A DNA stretch of 64,000 bases, taken from NCBI GenBank assembly GCA_009829735.1, contig CM020619.1, forward strand, positions 18,729,816 to 18,793,815. Direction: 5' to 3'. The translations under genes were made by a program, and so were the position numbers. Every line of letters starts with the position of its first letter. The first letter of the stretch is position 1. The notes under the pieces are model-generated. The model had not been told where the DNA came from, made no database searches, and was given only the letters and a program-made list of their open reading frames with translations. This DNA comes from Pyropia yezoensis. Taxonomy: Eukaryota > Rhodophyta > Bangiophyceae > Bangiales > Bangiaceae. Below are positions 42,490 through 53,101 of the stretch, piece after piece.

Positions 42490-43900
42490 CCTCCATCTCC
42501 TCTTTCGCTTCCCCGCACCCACGCTCTTCCTTTTCCGCTTGCTCTTCTTGTCCACCACTCAGGTATGTGCGGAGGATGCCATGGGTGGTGCTTGCAGGTG
42601 GATCGGCTGGACGGAGCTGCTCTGGTGATCTACGTGGGTGTGTGCGCGGGGGGCTGCTCGCGCGGTGGTACGAGAGGGCGTGTGGGAGGGTGGCAGCTGC
42701 CGTGCTGGTGGCAATAGGAAGACGATACTCATGGGGGTGCCATACATGCACAGTTCCATGTCATGCGCTACATTGGCTTGCATTTCCCTGCAACTGCGTT
42801 GCGTTGGCTTGTAGTTATCTGCACTATCTTGCATACTTACCAGTGTTCTACTCGCTACGCACCTTTCGCAGGTTCTTCTGGATCTTTTTTTTGTCGAGCT
42901 GGCGTCCTCCCTTCCCTTTCCACCCCCCGCACCCCCCCCGCTTTCCTCCATCGCCTCTCCCGCTACCCCGCACCCACGCTCTTCCTTTTCCGCTTACTCT
43001 TCTTGTCCATCAGTCAGGTATGTGCGGAGGATGCTATGGGTGGTGCAGGTGTGTGGATCGGCTGGACGGAGCAGCTCGCGTGATGTACGTGGGTGTGTGC
43101 GCCGGGGGCTGCTCGCGCGATGGTACGAGAGGGCGTGTGGGAGGGTGGCAGTTGCCGTGGTGGTGGCGGTAGGAAGACGATACGCATGGGGGTGCCATAC
43201 ATGCACAGTTCCATGGCAAGCGCAACATTGGCTTGCATTTCCCTGCATGTGCGTTGCGTTGGCTTGCAATTACCTGCATCTTTTTGATACTCACGAGTCT
43301 TTTGCCCGCTACATACCTTTCGCAGTTCCTTTTCAATGTGATCCTTACCGCGCTGGTGTCCTCTCATCCCTTCCGCCCCCGGCTTTCCGGCTCCCCTCCA
43401 CGCGATTTCACACCCTCCGGCGCCATCTCCCTCCTCCCCTTGGTCTTTCTGTGTACCAATCAGGTATGCGCAGAGTATGCCGTGAGTGGTGCATGTTCAT
43501 GGATGAGCCGGACGCAGCTGCTATGGTGACTTAGGTGGGTGCGTCGGCGGGTGGATGCATCTGCTGTGGTACGGGAGGACATGTGGGCGGGAGGCCGCGG
43601 GCGTAGTTGTGTGCGTCGGGTGACGGCGAGTACATGCGGCCGTGCGTGGGAGCACCAGCAGGGGTGCGGAGTGTCTGGCGGGATCCTTTGAACGGTGTGT
43701 CTGCCCACTGTGTCAGGGACGGCGGGTGTCTGGGGCGGCGCAGACACAACGGCGAGGCATTGACGTCGATGCGGCAAGTGGCTGTGATTGTGTCTGTCTC
43801 TGGTGTGTGTCTGTGCCTGTGTCTATTCACCTGATCAGGCAGCTCCAAGTGGCCCGCCTCTGTAATACGTGTCCAAATGCTTTGAGAAGTTGCTGAGTAA
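42490..43900. repeat. Three ~450-bp tandem repeats inside the TIR element
   Basis: The marker CAGGTATGYGC recurs at 42560, 43015 and 43461 (spacings 455 and 446). Each unit has a C/T-rich block, the CAGGTATG box, a G-rich block ending GGGGGTGCCATACATGCACA (copies 1 and 2) and a TTGCA-rich block (CTTGCATTTCCCTGCA). Copies 1 and 2 are close; copy 3 is diverged in its second half. Confidence 0.85.
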
Positions 43901-44219
43901 CTACTAAAGTGAACGAAAATGGATGAGCGATTCCACGAGGGCCGGAATAAAAGGGGCCGTCATCCGGCGTCATCCGGACCATGCCGGATACGCACTGTAG
44001 TGGCCTATTCAACTCTATGTGTTTCACACTGCAATCTAGCTTGCATTGAGGTGTGTTACGGGATGCAATACACATGGTGTATGGTGCATCACACCATTCT
44101 TGCTGCCCTTTTTCGGTACCTGAGTTGCAAGCATCTGCCTGTATCTATTGCATTTCAAACAGGCGTTGAAAAACAGGAAAACATGCAGTGAAATACAGTG
44201 GTTCCGGTCGCCGACGATC

Positions 44220-44944
44220 TGCAGGTAGAGCCCCACATACTCATGGAAGGCCTGGCCCTCGGCGCCCGTAAACTGCATGCTGTCCTTGGAGTACCGCATG
44301 CCAATGCTCTGGCCAATACGGTCCGGCGACAAGCCGTGTCCGGCACCACGAGGATGTGCACCGCCGCCTTGTACACCGCCGCCCTGGTGTGGTGTACCCA
44401 CATACGATGCCCGCGCCATCATTGTATCGTGGAACTTGCGAGCTAGCTCCTGGGCCTGGTCGCGTTCGGGTCCGTGGGCGTACAGTCGATCCGCCAAGAG
44501 GTTGTACACACGGTGAGTAGGGTGGTTGCCTAGGGCAGCACCATGTTTGTCCAGCCAGTTGCGGAGCTTGATGTAGATGCGCGGGTAAGATGCGAGGTCT
44601 GGGTCAAAGAGCATCTCAGGTGGATATGACTCAGCCACCATCTCCTTCACCTGGGCGCCCGTTGTGTCTGTCCCGATCTCCTGCTCAATCCCGCGAATAA
44701 CGCGGATGAAGCCCTGCTGCACCATGGAGAGCTCGCTCAGGTTCTCTCCTTCGAGAAAGATCTCACGGAAGATGTTGTCCGTCTCGCTGCTTCGCTGGCG
44801 GTTAAGCTCAAGGCCGGCCTGAATGCCAGCTCCAAGGTTGCCTCGCACATTGGCCGGGACACTGCCCTCCAGGTTACCTTCCGCGTTGCCGCCCAAGTTG
44901 GGCTCGGGTGCGCCAGGGAGGTTCTCCTCGAGCTGGTTGTCCAT
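44220..44944 (-). pseudogene. gag: Copia-1 gag, N-terminal part
   Basis: Begins at ATG 44944 (MDNQLEENLPGAPEPNLGG), with a Gly/Asn/Glu-rich start, then an alpha-helical-looking region (FIRVIRGIEQEIGTDTTGAQ, YIKLRNWLDKHGAALGNHP) and reaches EYVGLYLQ at the junction with the TIR element. Beyond the junction the frame reads into the transposon for about 60 codons. Confidence 0.85.
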
Positions 44945-45111
44945 GTTGATGGGGCCAGATCGGGACCAGTGGGGAGCAGCTGTCTGCCTAGACCAGGCGG
45001 ATGGACGAGAATCCGGGCAAGTGAGGGATCAATGGGAGGTAACCAGGGTTGATTGATAAAGGAGTAGAAACCAACACGGTGCTGAATGCCCCGTACTTGG
45101 TAACTCGCGAA

Positions 45112-45759
45112 TGTGAGAAGTAGGGGTGCGTGACACCGACGCGTAACAGGTCCCGTCTCTTCAAGGCCGCGTAATCGGCCCTGTAGCGTCACAAGTGAAG
45201 CGCCGCGTTATCGGCACTATCAAGAATGAGCGTTTACAAGAAAAGACAAACACTCAGACGCAAATGCCGGTCGGCCGCCTGCGGCGGCGACTAGCGTCCC
45301 TCAACTACCCCCCCTCCCTCTTTCCCGTCTGGAGAGGACCCCCCGTGACCCCTCGTTGGGCCACCCCATAGTGCGGGCACAGTTGCCCGCCGCTTATCCG
45401 CCCTCTCAGTCAGGTCCATCATCCTCTGGGGCCGGGACCCAGCACGACCGGTACAATCGGCCACGTGAGTCCGCCGCCAGTAGTGTCCCGCCGTCGGGGC
45501 GACGTCCGCGGCGCTGGTCGCGACACGCGTCGCCTGCCGGTCCTGTTCCTGTCGTGGCGAGACCCACCACGAGAAGGCGCCCATCACGCCAGCTGTGGCA
45601 CTGCGCAACGAGGTGCCATGCCCCCCGTGACTGGCCACACAAGCAATGCCCAAACATCATATCTTGCCAGCCGGCTGCTTAAACAGCCGGCCACAACTTG
45701 AGACCTGCCGCCCCACCAAAATGCGGCAAGTCGTCACAGAAGGCCCAGAAAGTCTCACA
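45112..45759 (-). repeat. Copia-1 5' LTR (648 bp)
   Basis: Pair of 26182-26829. 44945-45111 between it and gag is the leader; on the minus strand TTCGCGAGTTACCAAGTACG follows the LTR, a possible primer-binding site of unassigned tRNA. Confidence 0.93.
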
Positions 45760-46872
45760 GTCGATGCCAGACGCCGAGGTTCCGTGTCGTACGCTCTGTG
45801 CAAACGCCGTCGGTCTCACCAAAGAACAGTTGGTGGACCGGGAAGTGGCCGGCAGTAGGTCAGAGGGAGATATTCTGCAGCACAGGGTACCCACATGACA
45901 TGACGATGATCGCCGAGCATGCTTTCGCGTGTGCCACGTTGCGCGGCATGGCGCCGCGCGAGAGAAAACAGCTGCCTAGTGGCGCCCGTTGCGGATATAT
46001 TCGTCGTTCCGAGATGGACAAACGATGTATACGATGGAGGCCCCCGGGCATCTCTCTGTGAGAGCACCCGCACAAGGGCATGCGGCCGGTCGATCCGTCC
46101 GTAGCCTTAAGTTAAGTGTAGCCTAAGCGCATCGTCAGATTTTTCCAGCATATGTACAGTACCGCACACAGGGGACCACCGCTTAATTTTAAGAGGCTTG
46201 GGGGCGTGGCCGTGCGGCAATACAGTCAGTATTGGACATTGTCCCGGGCTGTGTCACGGCTGACAGAACTGTATGACTTGCAGCGGCCTCTGCTACTCTT
46301 AGAAACGATTGGCGATTCTCGCAATGTAGATCCATGTGTAAGACCAGGATAGTCGATCGATCGTGACTGAGTATTGTCACGGACGTGACAATATCTAGTC
46401 AGACAATACCCAATACACACACCTAGTAAAGACCGGTCTCCTGGTATTACAATTACAGTGCCACGTGACAACATTCCAGCCCAATTGAGAGAAAGGTTGA
46501 TCTACACGGGAGCTCTGGTAGACAGACGGCGCTTCACTCCGCCGACGCCAACGCTACCCGCCGACGCCCAACACACCCCCACTGCCAATCGTTGACGCCA
46601 CTGTTAGCTGTGGTAATTGTCCTTTACTCTCGTGCACTCCGTTTTCATCACTGGGAGAGGCCCTGAAAGAGCATACCCGGAGCTATGACAGGCGACCCAC
46701 GATACCTGTATGGTCGGTGCGTTCGCGGGTGCCCATTCTCCATCGATCGCTACGCACATTTTTGAGTTGACTTGGCAGCTGGGTGCGGAACAGGCACCTG
46801 ATCCTGCCCTGTCTTTGTGTACCGCACTTTCCTATGCTACTTTTTTCGCTACACCCTCGTTTGTGTCGCTGA
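45760..46872. other. Intergenic region with a perfect hairpin
   Basis: No gene. TATTGTCACG-GA-CGTGACAATA (46372-46393) is a 10-bp inverted repeat, possibly part of an unrecognised MITE. Confidence 0.4.
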
Positions 46873-49687
46873 ATGGGTACGACTCTGTGTTCTTTTTCTG
46901 CCAGTGAGCGAGCAATTTCCCTCGTCCGCGGGGCTTTCCCCAGCCCCCCTCAGGCTTTCGTCTGTCTCAGCTGTACAGCCCCATTCTCGCGGGACTGTCG
47001 TTCGGCCCGACTGTGGAAGGACGCTGTCCAGACGCGGCTGAACGACGATGAAGCGGCTGCACGGCTAGTGGCAGCTGCCCCGCTCCGGAAATGTTCCGTT
47101 TCAAGAGGAACGGACGCGTCTGGAATTCCGCTTGGCACGTGCCAAACGTGGTACAACCGCGCTCGCTACGTGGCGGCCCGAGCCGTCCTTGCTCCGCCCA
47201 GTACTGTGGGTCGCGGCCGGCGGACGTATGGCCAAGCCCCCCCTGTGACCACCAGTGGTGGCTCTCCGGGAGCGGCATCGGCAAGCACCGCACCGGATCC
47301 GACGCGGGTGACCCAAGAGTTTTGTGTGGTCACCAGCCCCACCTTAAGCATCCCCCCACGGTGGCCACCGACCTCCCGCCGCGTCGCCCTCGCCGGCGTT
47401 GACGTGGCATCAGCGACACCCAGCGACTGGGGCGCGCAGACCTACCCTGGTCTCAGCATGAGCCCTGCCGACCCTACCAACCGTGAGGTGTCTAAAGCCT
47501 TGCGGGTGGCGCACGCAACGTACCCGTCGTTGAGCGCCGATTGCGTTTCATTGTTCGCTGCTTTGCACCAGCGATATCTAGCTGCCACAGGGCCTGACCA
47601 AATGAAGGTCTCTGAAAAGGGACGGTCTATTGTGTATTACCAAGAGATGGCGCCTCTCAAGGCTGTTGTCGGTCCCCGCCAGGTGCGGCGTCGCGCAGCC
47701 TTGCCTGCCACAGCCATTGGTCGGATCCTCGGGAGTGACCCTGGATTATTGGCGGCGGCCGTGACCGAATTGTGTCTGAGGGCCACTCAGAGCGAGGGTG
47801 TCGCTGTGGTTCCAAGTGGTGTCGCTCGGGCGGTCATCCCTGTGCGGGAGCAGACTCAATTGATGTTGGACAACAACATCAGCGGAGCTTTGTAGCAGCG
47901 GGTGCGACTGTTTCTGGGCGGCGCATCGCCGGGATTGGCCAGCCGAGAGACCAGGCGGGAGGACCTGCGGAGCGCTCAAGCATTGTCACAGAACCAAGCA
48001 ACTACCAACGGCCAAGGGGCGTTTTTGGGCAGCCTGCAAGCGGCAGTCCAAGGCCTTCTTAACGACCTGGTCGGCCGTGGCGAATTCGTGGAGTGGGCCC
48101 TGCGTGGGGCGGGCTGTCAAGAGATTGCAGCCGTCTCTACGTTTGAGGGCCAAAACAGCCCCAGTGCTTTGCGCGAGCCGACGGTCCGCGATGTGCAGCT
48201 CTGTTTTGGGCTTTACAAGGGGGGCTCACTAAGCTCATGTAAAGTGGTCGTGTCATGCATCAATCAAGCCCATCCCTGTAGCCGGGGCAACACCATCCTG
48301 TACGGCGTCCTCTCGTGCGACAAGGACGACCACGAGGCCCAGTCCTGAATGGCGGACGTGTACGTGCCGGACATTGATTCGCTGCGGTCAACTGGTGCAG
48401 TGGTCAGGGGAGGGCGGCGCGCCGTTCGAATAATATTTGACGGGGGACTTTAACTTTATGTCAACGTGGCTTGGCCATATGGGCGCAAGCAGCCGAATGC
48501 CGTGCCTACTGTGTACAATCATGCACAGGCGCACCAAGAGGAATGGGGACCTGGTGGCCAGATATGGCCGTATACAGGACGGGAGCCGTGCACGTGGCGA
48601 GCTGCGGACGCGGCAGCAGCTTGAGGAAATGTCGGCGGCATCTTCAGAGGGCAGCAACGCAGACCGGCCTCAACCACTCCCATAGGAAGTGCACCTCTCT
48701 ATTGAGCGGCGCCCGATCATCGTCGTGGACCTCAGCCACATCTCTCCCATGCCGCTTCATGTGACACTTGGCATCACCGAGTGGCTCCTCCGGCTGGGGA
48801 TTGAGATTGTCTACTTTTACGGCGGCATGTCACGGGCCGACGTGTACACGTCAGACCTTTCCCGAGTGCTCCGACACGGCGCGGGCGTCAAGCCTGTGCC
48901 GTACTTTGGAGGCTCGTTCGAGGGGCGGCAGTGCCAGGGCATTGGGCGGCACCTGTCATTGGTCTGCGAGCTCCTCGCCCGATCTGCGCCGCAGACCGCA
49001 AGTGCCGTTTACACCGCAGCGTGTGGCACCAGGTGGGAGCTGCTCCTCGTTTTGACCAGCGAGGCGACCTGTTCAATAGATGACGTGGCGTCTTTCCGCC
49101 GCCGCGTCGCGCTGTTCTGGGACGGCCTGATGGCTGGATTTGAGTAAGTCAATGTGGCCCCCAAGCTACACACGCTTGTGTGCCATGCTCCCGACTTCTT
49201 GGCGCGGTTCGGCACTTTGGGTCGGTTTAGCGAGCAAGACCTGGAGGCCTGGCAAGGGCATTACTACTTGTATTCGTCACACTACGCAGCCGACACGTTC
49301 CTGGATAGCTGCGTGGATTACGTGCGACGAGCAGCTGTCAGCCGAGCTCCCGGCGACACCTCCCACAACCGCGGCAAGCGACGAAAGCCCGCTCTATCCC
49401 ACGCCAGATGCGCCACGCGCGCTGATGACAAGCGGACCAGCGCTGGGAAGGCGCTCGCCGGGGAGGCCCGCCTTGTGTCCGACTCCTGCGCTCAAAAGAC
49501 CGGGGTGAAGTGGGCGCGCGACAACTTCGCAGTCGCCGTGCGAAGAGTGGATACGTACGGGCGTGGCCTGCCGAACAGTGCTGTACCTGCCCCGGACCTT
49601 GAATCTGAAAGGTTGTTGGCGGAGGACCACTACGAGAAGCTTATGAAAGCAGGAACGGCGTGCACGGTGCGATTGCTTGAAGACTAA
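46873..49687 (+). pseudogene. Transposase-like gene with multiple stops and a frameshift
   Basis: A long reading frame starting at ATG 46873 continues to 48348 with a TAG at 47893-47895 and a TGA at 48346-48348. It carries on in the same frame (MADVYVPDIDSLRS) to about 48425, where it shifts to a frame reading TGDFNFMSTWLGHMGASS then PCLLC, and continues to 49687 across a TAG (48683-48685) and a TAA (49145-49147). Near the end KLHTLVCHAPDFLARFGTLG and GRFSEQDLEAW appear. The GD-F-F---LG--GAS---PC--C block plus KLH-L-CH...FSEQ-LE resembles large uncharacterised RNase H-fold transposase-like proteins of animals and protists; this is from memory of the pattern, not a search. No terminal repeats were found. 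Confidence 0.6.
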
Positions 49688-50545
49688 AGGAGACCTGTAT
49701 TTTTTCTGACAGGCGTGCACCGGCACCGGCGCGGCCGGCCCTGTGCCGCAATGCACAGAACTTAACGGACGATGGGCGCGTGGCACAGCGGGTTCGTATC
49801 ATCTGCTCGGCCGTTTTTCTTTAGACGTGTACATAAGCCCAGCATGACCGGGGAAGGCGCCGCTGGGGAAGGGCGGGCGGCGGCCGCCGCGGCGGCCAGG
49901 AAAAGGGGCGACGGCGACGACAGCGGCAGCGGCAGCGGCGGCGAAGGGGGGGGCGTGGCGAACGGCCACTCCCCGAATGGCGACTGACGAAGCCGCCCGC
50001 GCGATGTGGGACGCCAAGGGGGATGGCTGAGCTTGGGGTCGACTCCGTTTGAGGACGGTCGGCCATCACGGCGTAGTCATTGAGTGTTGGGAGACCATTG
50101 GCCCTCACAGGCGAAGGCCTTCTGGTGGGCTCGGTCAAATTTCAATTGGTGCTTGATTGTCTGGAGGGAGAAGTGGGCCCGCTCAGCGCGGTTGGGCCGA
50201 GGTGCGGGCGCCACGTGACAGATCTTCACTCCGAGCAGTCCCACGGACGACTGGTCTACGGAGAAAGCTGACACAATATCGCAGCACCAATGGGACCTCA
50301 TCTCGCCGTTTGAGAAATCCGAGGCTGCCAATGGGATCCTGAGTACTGCTCGAAGTGCGAGAAGTCCGCTCAGACGGTGTCTTAACTAGGCGTGTACAGA
50401 CTGTACAGGCAGAAATAGTGTCAGGGTCACGGCCTACAACCGGCCGTGGATCCGAGCAGTAGGGCCGGCCGACGTCCGTGCGCACCCCAGACACAGAAAT
50501 TCCAGAGTCCTCCTTCGTCGTTCTTTTTTTTTTCTCTCCGCGCAA
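49688..50545. other. Intergenic region with a possible short exon
   Basis: Apart from the short ORF at 49844-49987, nothing is recognised. T-runs occur at 50525-50534. Confidence 0.35.
49844..49987 (+). CDS. Possible short Ala/Gly/Ser-rich terminal exon
   Basis: From ATG 49844 the frame gives 47 codons (MTGEGAAGEGRAAAAAAARK, an acidic GDGDDSGSGSGGEGGG stretch, end NGHSPNGD) with high-GC third positions. A pyrimidine-rich TTTTTCTTTAG at about 49814-49824 just upstream could be a 3' splice site, making this a terminal exon. Low complexity makes it uncertain. Confidence 0.25.
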   Translation: MTGEGAAGEGRAAAAAAARKRGDGDDSGSGSGGEGGGVANGHSPNGD

Positions 50546-51936
50546 TCACCCCCCTCTAGCGTCATGCCCACGCTCATGTAGAGGTTGCACAGGCGCCCCA
50601 CGCCAGGGGCACGCGCGGGCACCCGTGCACGCATGGACCCCATACGCACGCAGGCGGACCCACACGAGCGCCGCCGCCACGGTCGCCGCATCTTCCCGGA
50701 TCTCGGTCTTTGCGTCCTGCCTTTCGCCGCGCGCCGCGGCCGAGGCCAGCGCGTTCAGCGACGAGCGGAGGTCGTCCACGCTAGCCTTCGCAGCTCGGAT
50801 CCGGTCCGTAGCGTCGAGCGCATTGTTACAGATCTCACGCTGGTCGCTGGTGATGAACCCCCTTGCAGCCCCGTCCTTGACGATGCATCGGCCCAGCCAG
50901 GATTCGTTGGCTGCAATGGCCCAACAAGCCTTTCGGTACATCCTCACGAGCGGGATGCAGGAAACCTGGTGGAGGCGGCCGGCGTCAGCCAGGAAACGGA
51001 CGAGCCGGTCGGCGCGGAGGAGGCTGTCCGGATGGTTCCAGTGCGCCTCCACCTCAAGCACCGACAATACGTCATCCGTGGCGTGCGACGGCGGGAAGCC
51101 TCGCAGCATGAGCACAGCAAAGGTGCGGGTGACGACCACCTCTGGTGCGAGCGGAGGCATCGCTGCCGGGGAGGCGGCCGCTTCGAGCATCAAACAGCGT
51201 ATGGCAAGTTGCATTTCTCGGCAACTTTCAGCGGCGTGCGCCCAGCCCTATCCTCAGCCCGGAGATACTCACAGGGGACGGCCGCGAGGACGAGGCGCAG
51301 AGCGTCCTCATGCCTTGTCCCGGCCGCCTGGTGCAGCGCCTTCGCGCCATCCGGGTCGATGTAGCGCAGGTCGGCGTCGGCTGCGAGCAGCAGCTGCACC
51401 AGCACCAAGCAGCGCCGTTCTGCGCAGACAAAGGGCGCCCACTCGACGCGGTACGCCGCCGCGTGAGCAGGCGGCCCGGTACGGCACGACTCCAGCAGCG
51501 TCTCTGCGACGTCCGTCTGGTCGTTCATGGCCGCCAGGACGGGCGGCATAGTCCCAGCCTCAAGGCCCGCTGCCGCGGGCGCGCCCGCCGCCAGTAGCAG
51601 GGTAACAACCGACAGGTGGCCCGCAAAGCCGGCGACATGAAAGGCGCCCATGCCCCCGTGGCTGTCAAAGATGTTCATGCGTGGTCCAAGGAGCAGCTCG
51701 CACCAGTTGGCGGGGCGCCCCGGGCGGGACGCTCCCGCTGCCTCGCGCTCGTCGCCATAGTCGGACGTCGTGGTGAGGGTGGCCAGACACAGCGCGCCGT
51801 CTGCCCGTGTCAGCCGCCCGACGGTGGCGCAGTCGCCGTCACGGGCGGCGGTGAGCAGGCGCAAGAGGTTTTCAGGCACGGGCGAGTTGGAAAGCGCGAG
51901 GTCCCGCAGCGTCTTGGTGAGCGCGCGGACCGACAT
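50546..51936 (-). pseudogene. Ankyrin-repeat protein gene, one frame change
   Basis: ATG at 51936 (MSVRALTKTLRDLALSNSPV). The first frame (248 codons) contains ankyrin-type repeats: NIFDSHGGMGAFHVAGFAGH followed by LSVVTLLLAAGA, and YIDPDGAKALHQAAGTRHED, then AEDRAGRTPLKVAEK. It ends at 51190, overlapping a second frame that starts 51214 and continues RCLMLEAAASPAAMPPL and onward for about 220 codons to 50546, with Leu/Ala-rich helical composition. The end of the ankyrin block runs naturally into the second frame, so one protein of about 460 residues with a single-base change near 51215 is the best reading; a small intron or sequencing error are alternatives. Ankyrin repeats mediate protein binding; partner unknown. 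Confidence 0.7.
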
Positions 51937-53101
51937 CGTGAGTGGCGGCGCGGCCGCTGCAGCCGCCTACAAAAGATGGTCCGAAAGGGTAGGGGGGCGG
52001 GAGGGGCCGGGTGTGGGGGAGGAAGAGGGACCAAGGAGGGAGGGAAGCGCAGCAAGCTCTGGTAACCACCACATGTCTCCCCGACACCAGCAAGACTCGG
52101 GCCGCGGTAGGGTATGAAGAGGAGCGGTGCTACCCCCTGCGACCACCTTCCCGCCGGCTGCCGGAAGCAGCGTCCCCCCCCCACGGCTGCACTTGCGCGT
52201 GGCAGCCGAGGACCGCCAGCAATGTCAGGTCCACGACGGGGCCATGACTCGGCAATAACGTGACAGGGCAATGACTAGGACGGCGAACGGCGACACCCGT
52301 ACCCTACGTACCGCAACGGGCTGACCCGTCTCGCCACTGTGTATGTGGCTGCAAGTAAGTAAGTAATGTTGGCGATTGTGACGACCGCGATTGATTGACC
52401 TGATGTTCCTTTCCGAACCTGAACCTGCATGTCCCCCTTTCCCCACCCCATCCGGACGTGCCAAAAAAACAAGCGCCCCCATCGAGGTCGCCAAAAAAGA
52501 GGCGCGCATCGTGGCCCTCATTCTATTGTGCATCCCCCAAAAAGTAGCTCATGCATGTTGAGGTGCGCAACATACAAGGTAACATGTTTCGCACACCATT
52601 ACAGCACGATGTCAAATCTACAAGCTGTACTCGCATCAGGACCGTACAGATCTGGAACATGGAAATGTACACTAGTAGATTTTACTTTAATACTATTGCA
52701 CATCCAAGAGCCAACCAAACCAATGGCAGGAGATGTCTAGTTTCTTCGCTAATTGGTTGCCATTCCAGCGGACGGCTGAACAGGGACGTCGGACGTCGGC
52801 CACCGTCATCGACACCACCGTCGTCGTCACCGTCTTCTTCCCGCCGGGCGTCCCCGTCACGAGGGCACCCCCACCAGCCGACCTCGGCGCATGCTCCACT
52901 CTCCAGCACCAATCACCCCAATCACCTTCCCACCCACTCCGCACCCGATCGCCAACGCGCTCCAGCCAATACAATGAGCCATGAGACAGGTGCGTCATGG
53001 TGGGACTCATTGCTGGGAGGCCATTGGATATGAGTGGGACGCTGGTACCCTGCCGCATCGCATGATCTGCGCGTGATGCAATTAATTCTGACAGCGCTCG
53101 G
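51937..53101. other. Intergenic region
   Basis: Contains the presumed promoter and 5' UTR of the ankyrin gene on its left side. The remainder shows only short frames with no protein-like pattern. Confidence 0.35.

Larger units (their letters stand above)
40692..44215. mobile_element. 3.5-kb terminal-inverted-repeat element in Copia-1 gag
   Basis: Perfect 18-bp inverted repeats GTCGGCGACCGGAACCAC (40692-40709, inverted at 44198-44215), each flanked by GATC (40688-40691 and 44216-44219). Deleting the element and one GATC restores the copia gag frame exactly. Because GATC is palindromic, the duplication could be 3 or 4 bases. The subterminal 200-400 bases on both sides are rich in TTGCA/TGCAA motifs. 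No transposase is recognisable; the interior has three ~450-bp tandem repeats. It is non-autonomous or of an undescribed type. Confidence 0.8.
26182..45759 (-). mobile_element. Copia-1: Ty1/copia retrotransposon, degenerate, split by two insertions
   Basis: Two 648-bp LTRs (26182-26829 and 45112-45759) start TGTGAGA and end TCTCACA and are almost identical. Between them on the minus strand lie gag, integrase, reverse transcriptase and RNase H in that order, diagnostic of Ty1/copia. The body is interrupted by Gypsy-2 (29159-38770) and by a 3.5-kb TIR element (40692-44215); without them it is about 6.4 kb. Flanks are GTCTG on the left and GTCGA on the right, only a partial target-site duplication. 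Several stops, a frame change and an apparently absent protease make it non-autonomous. Confidence 0.93.

Noticed and set aside
41841-43172. 443-codon forward frame in the TIR element
   Set aside because: Runs through C/T-rich blocks of the ~450-bp tandem repeats and is not kept in frame between repeat copies.
42490-43900. Possible CRISPR-like array because of regularly spaced repeats
   Set aside because: Units are ~450 bp with gradual divergence, no short repeat-spacer structure, and the genome is eukaryotic.
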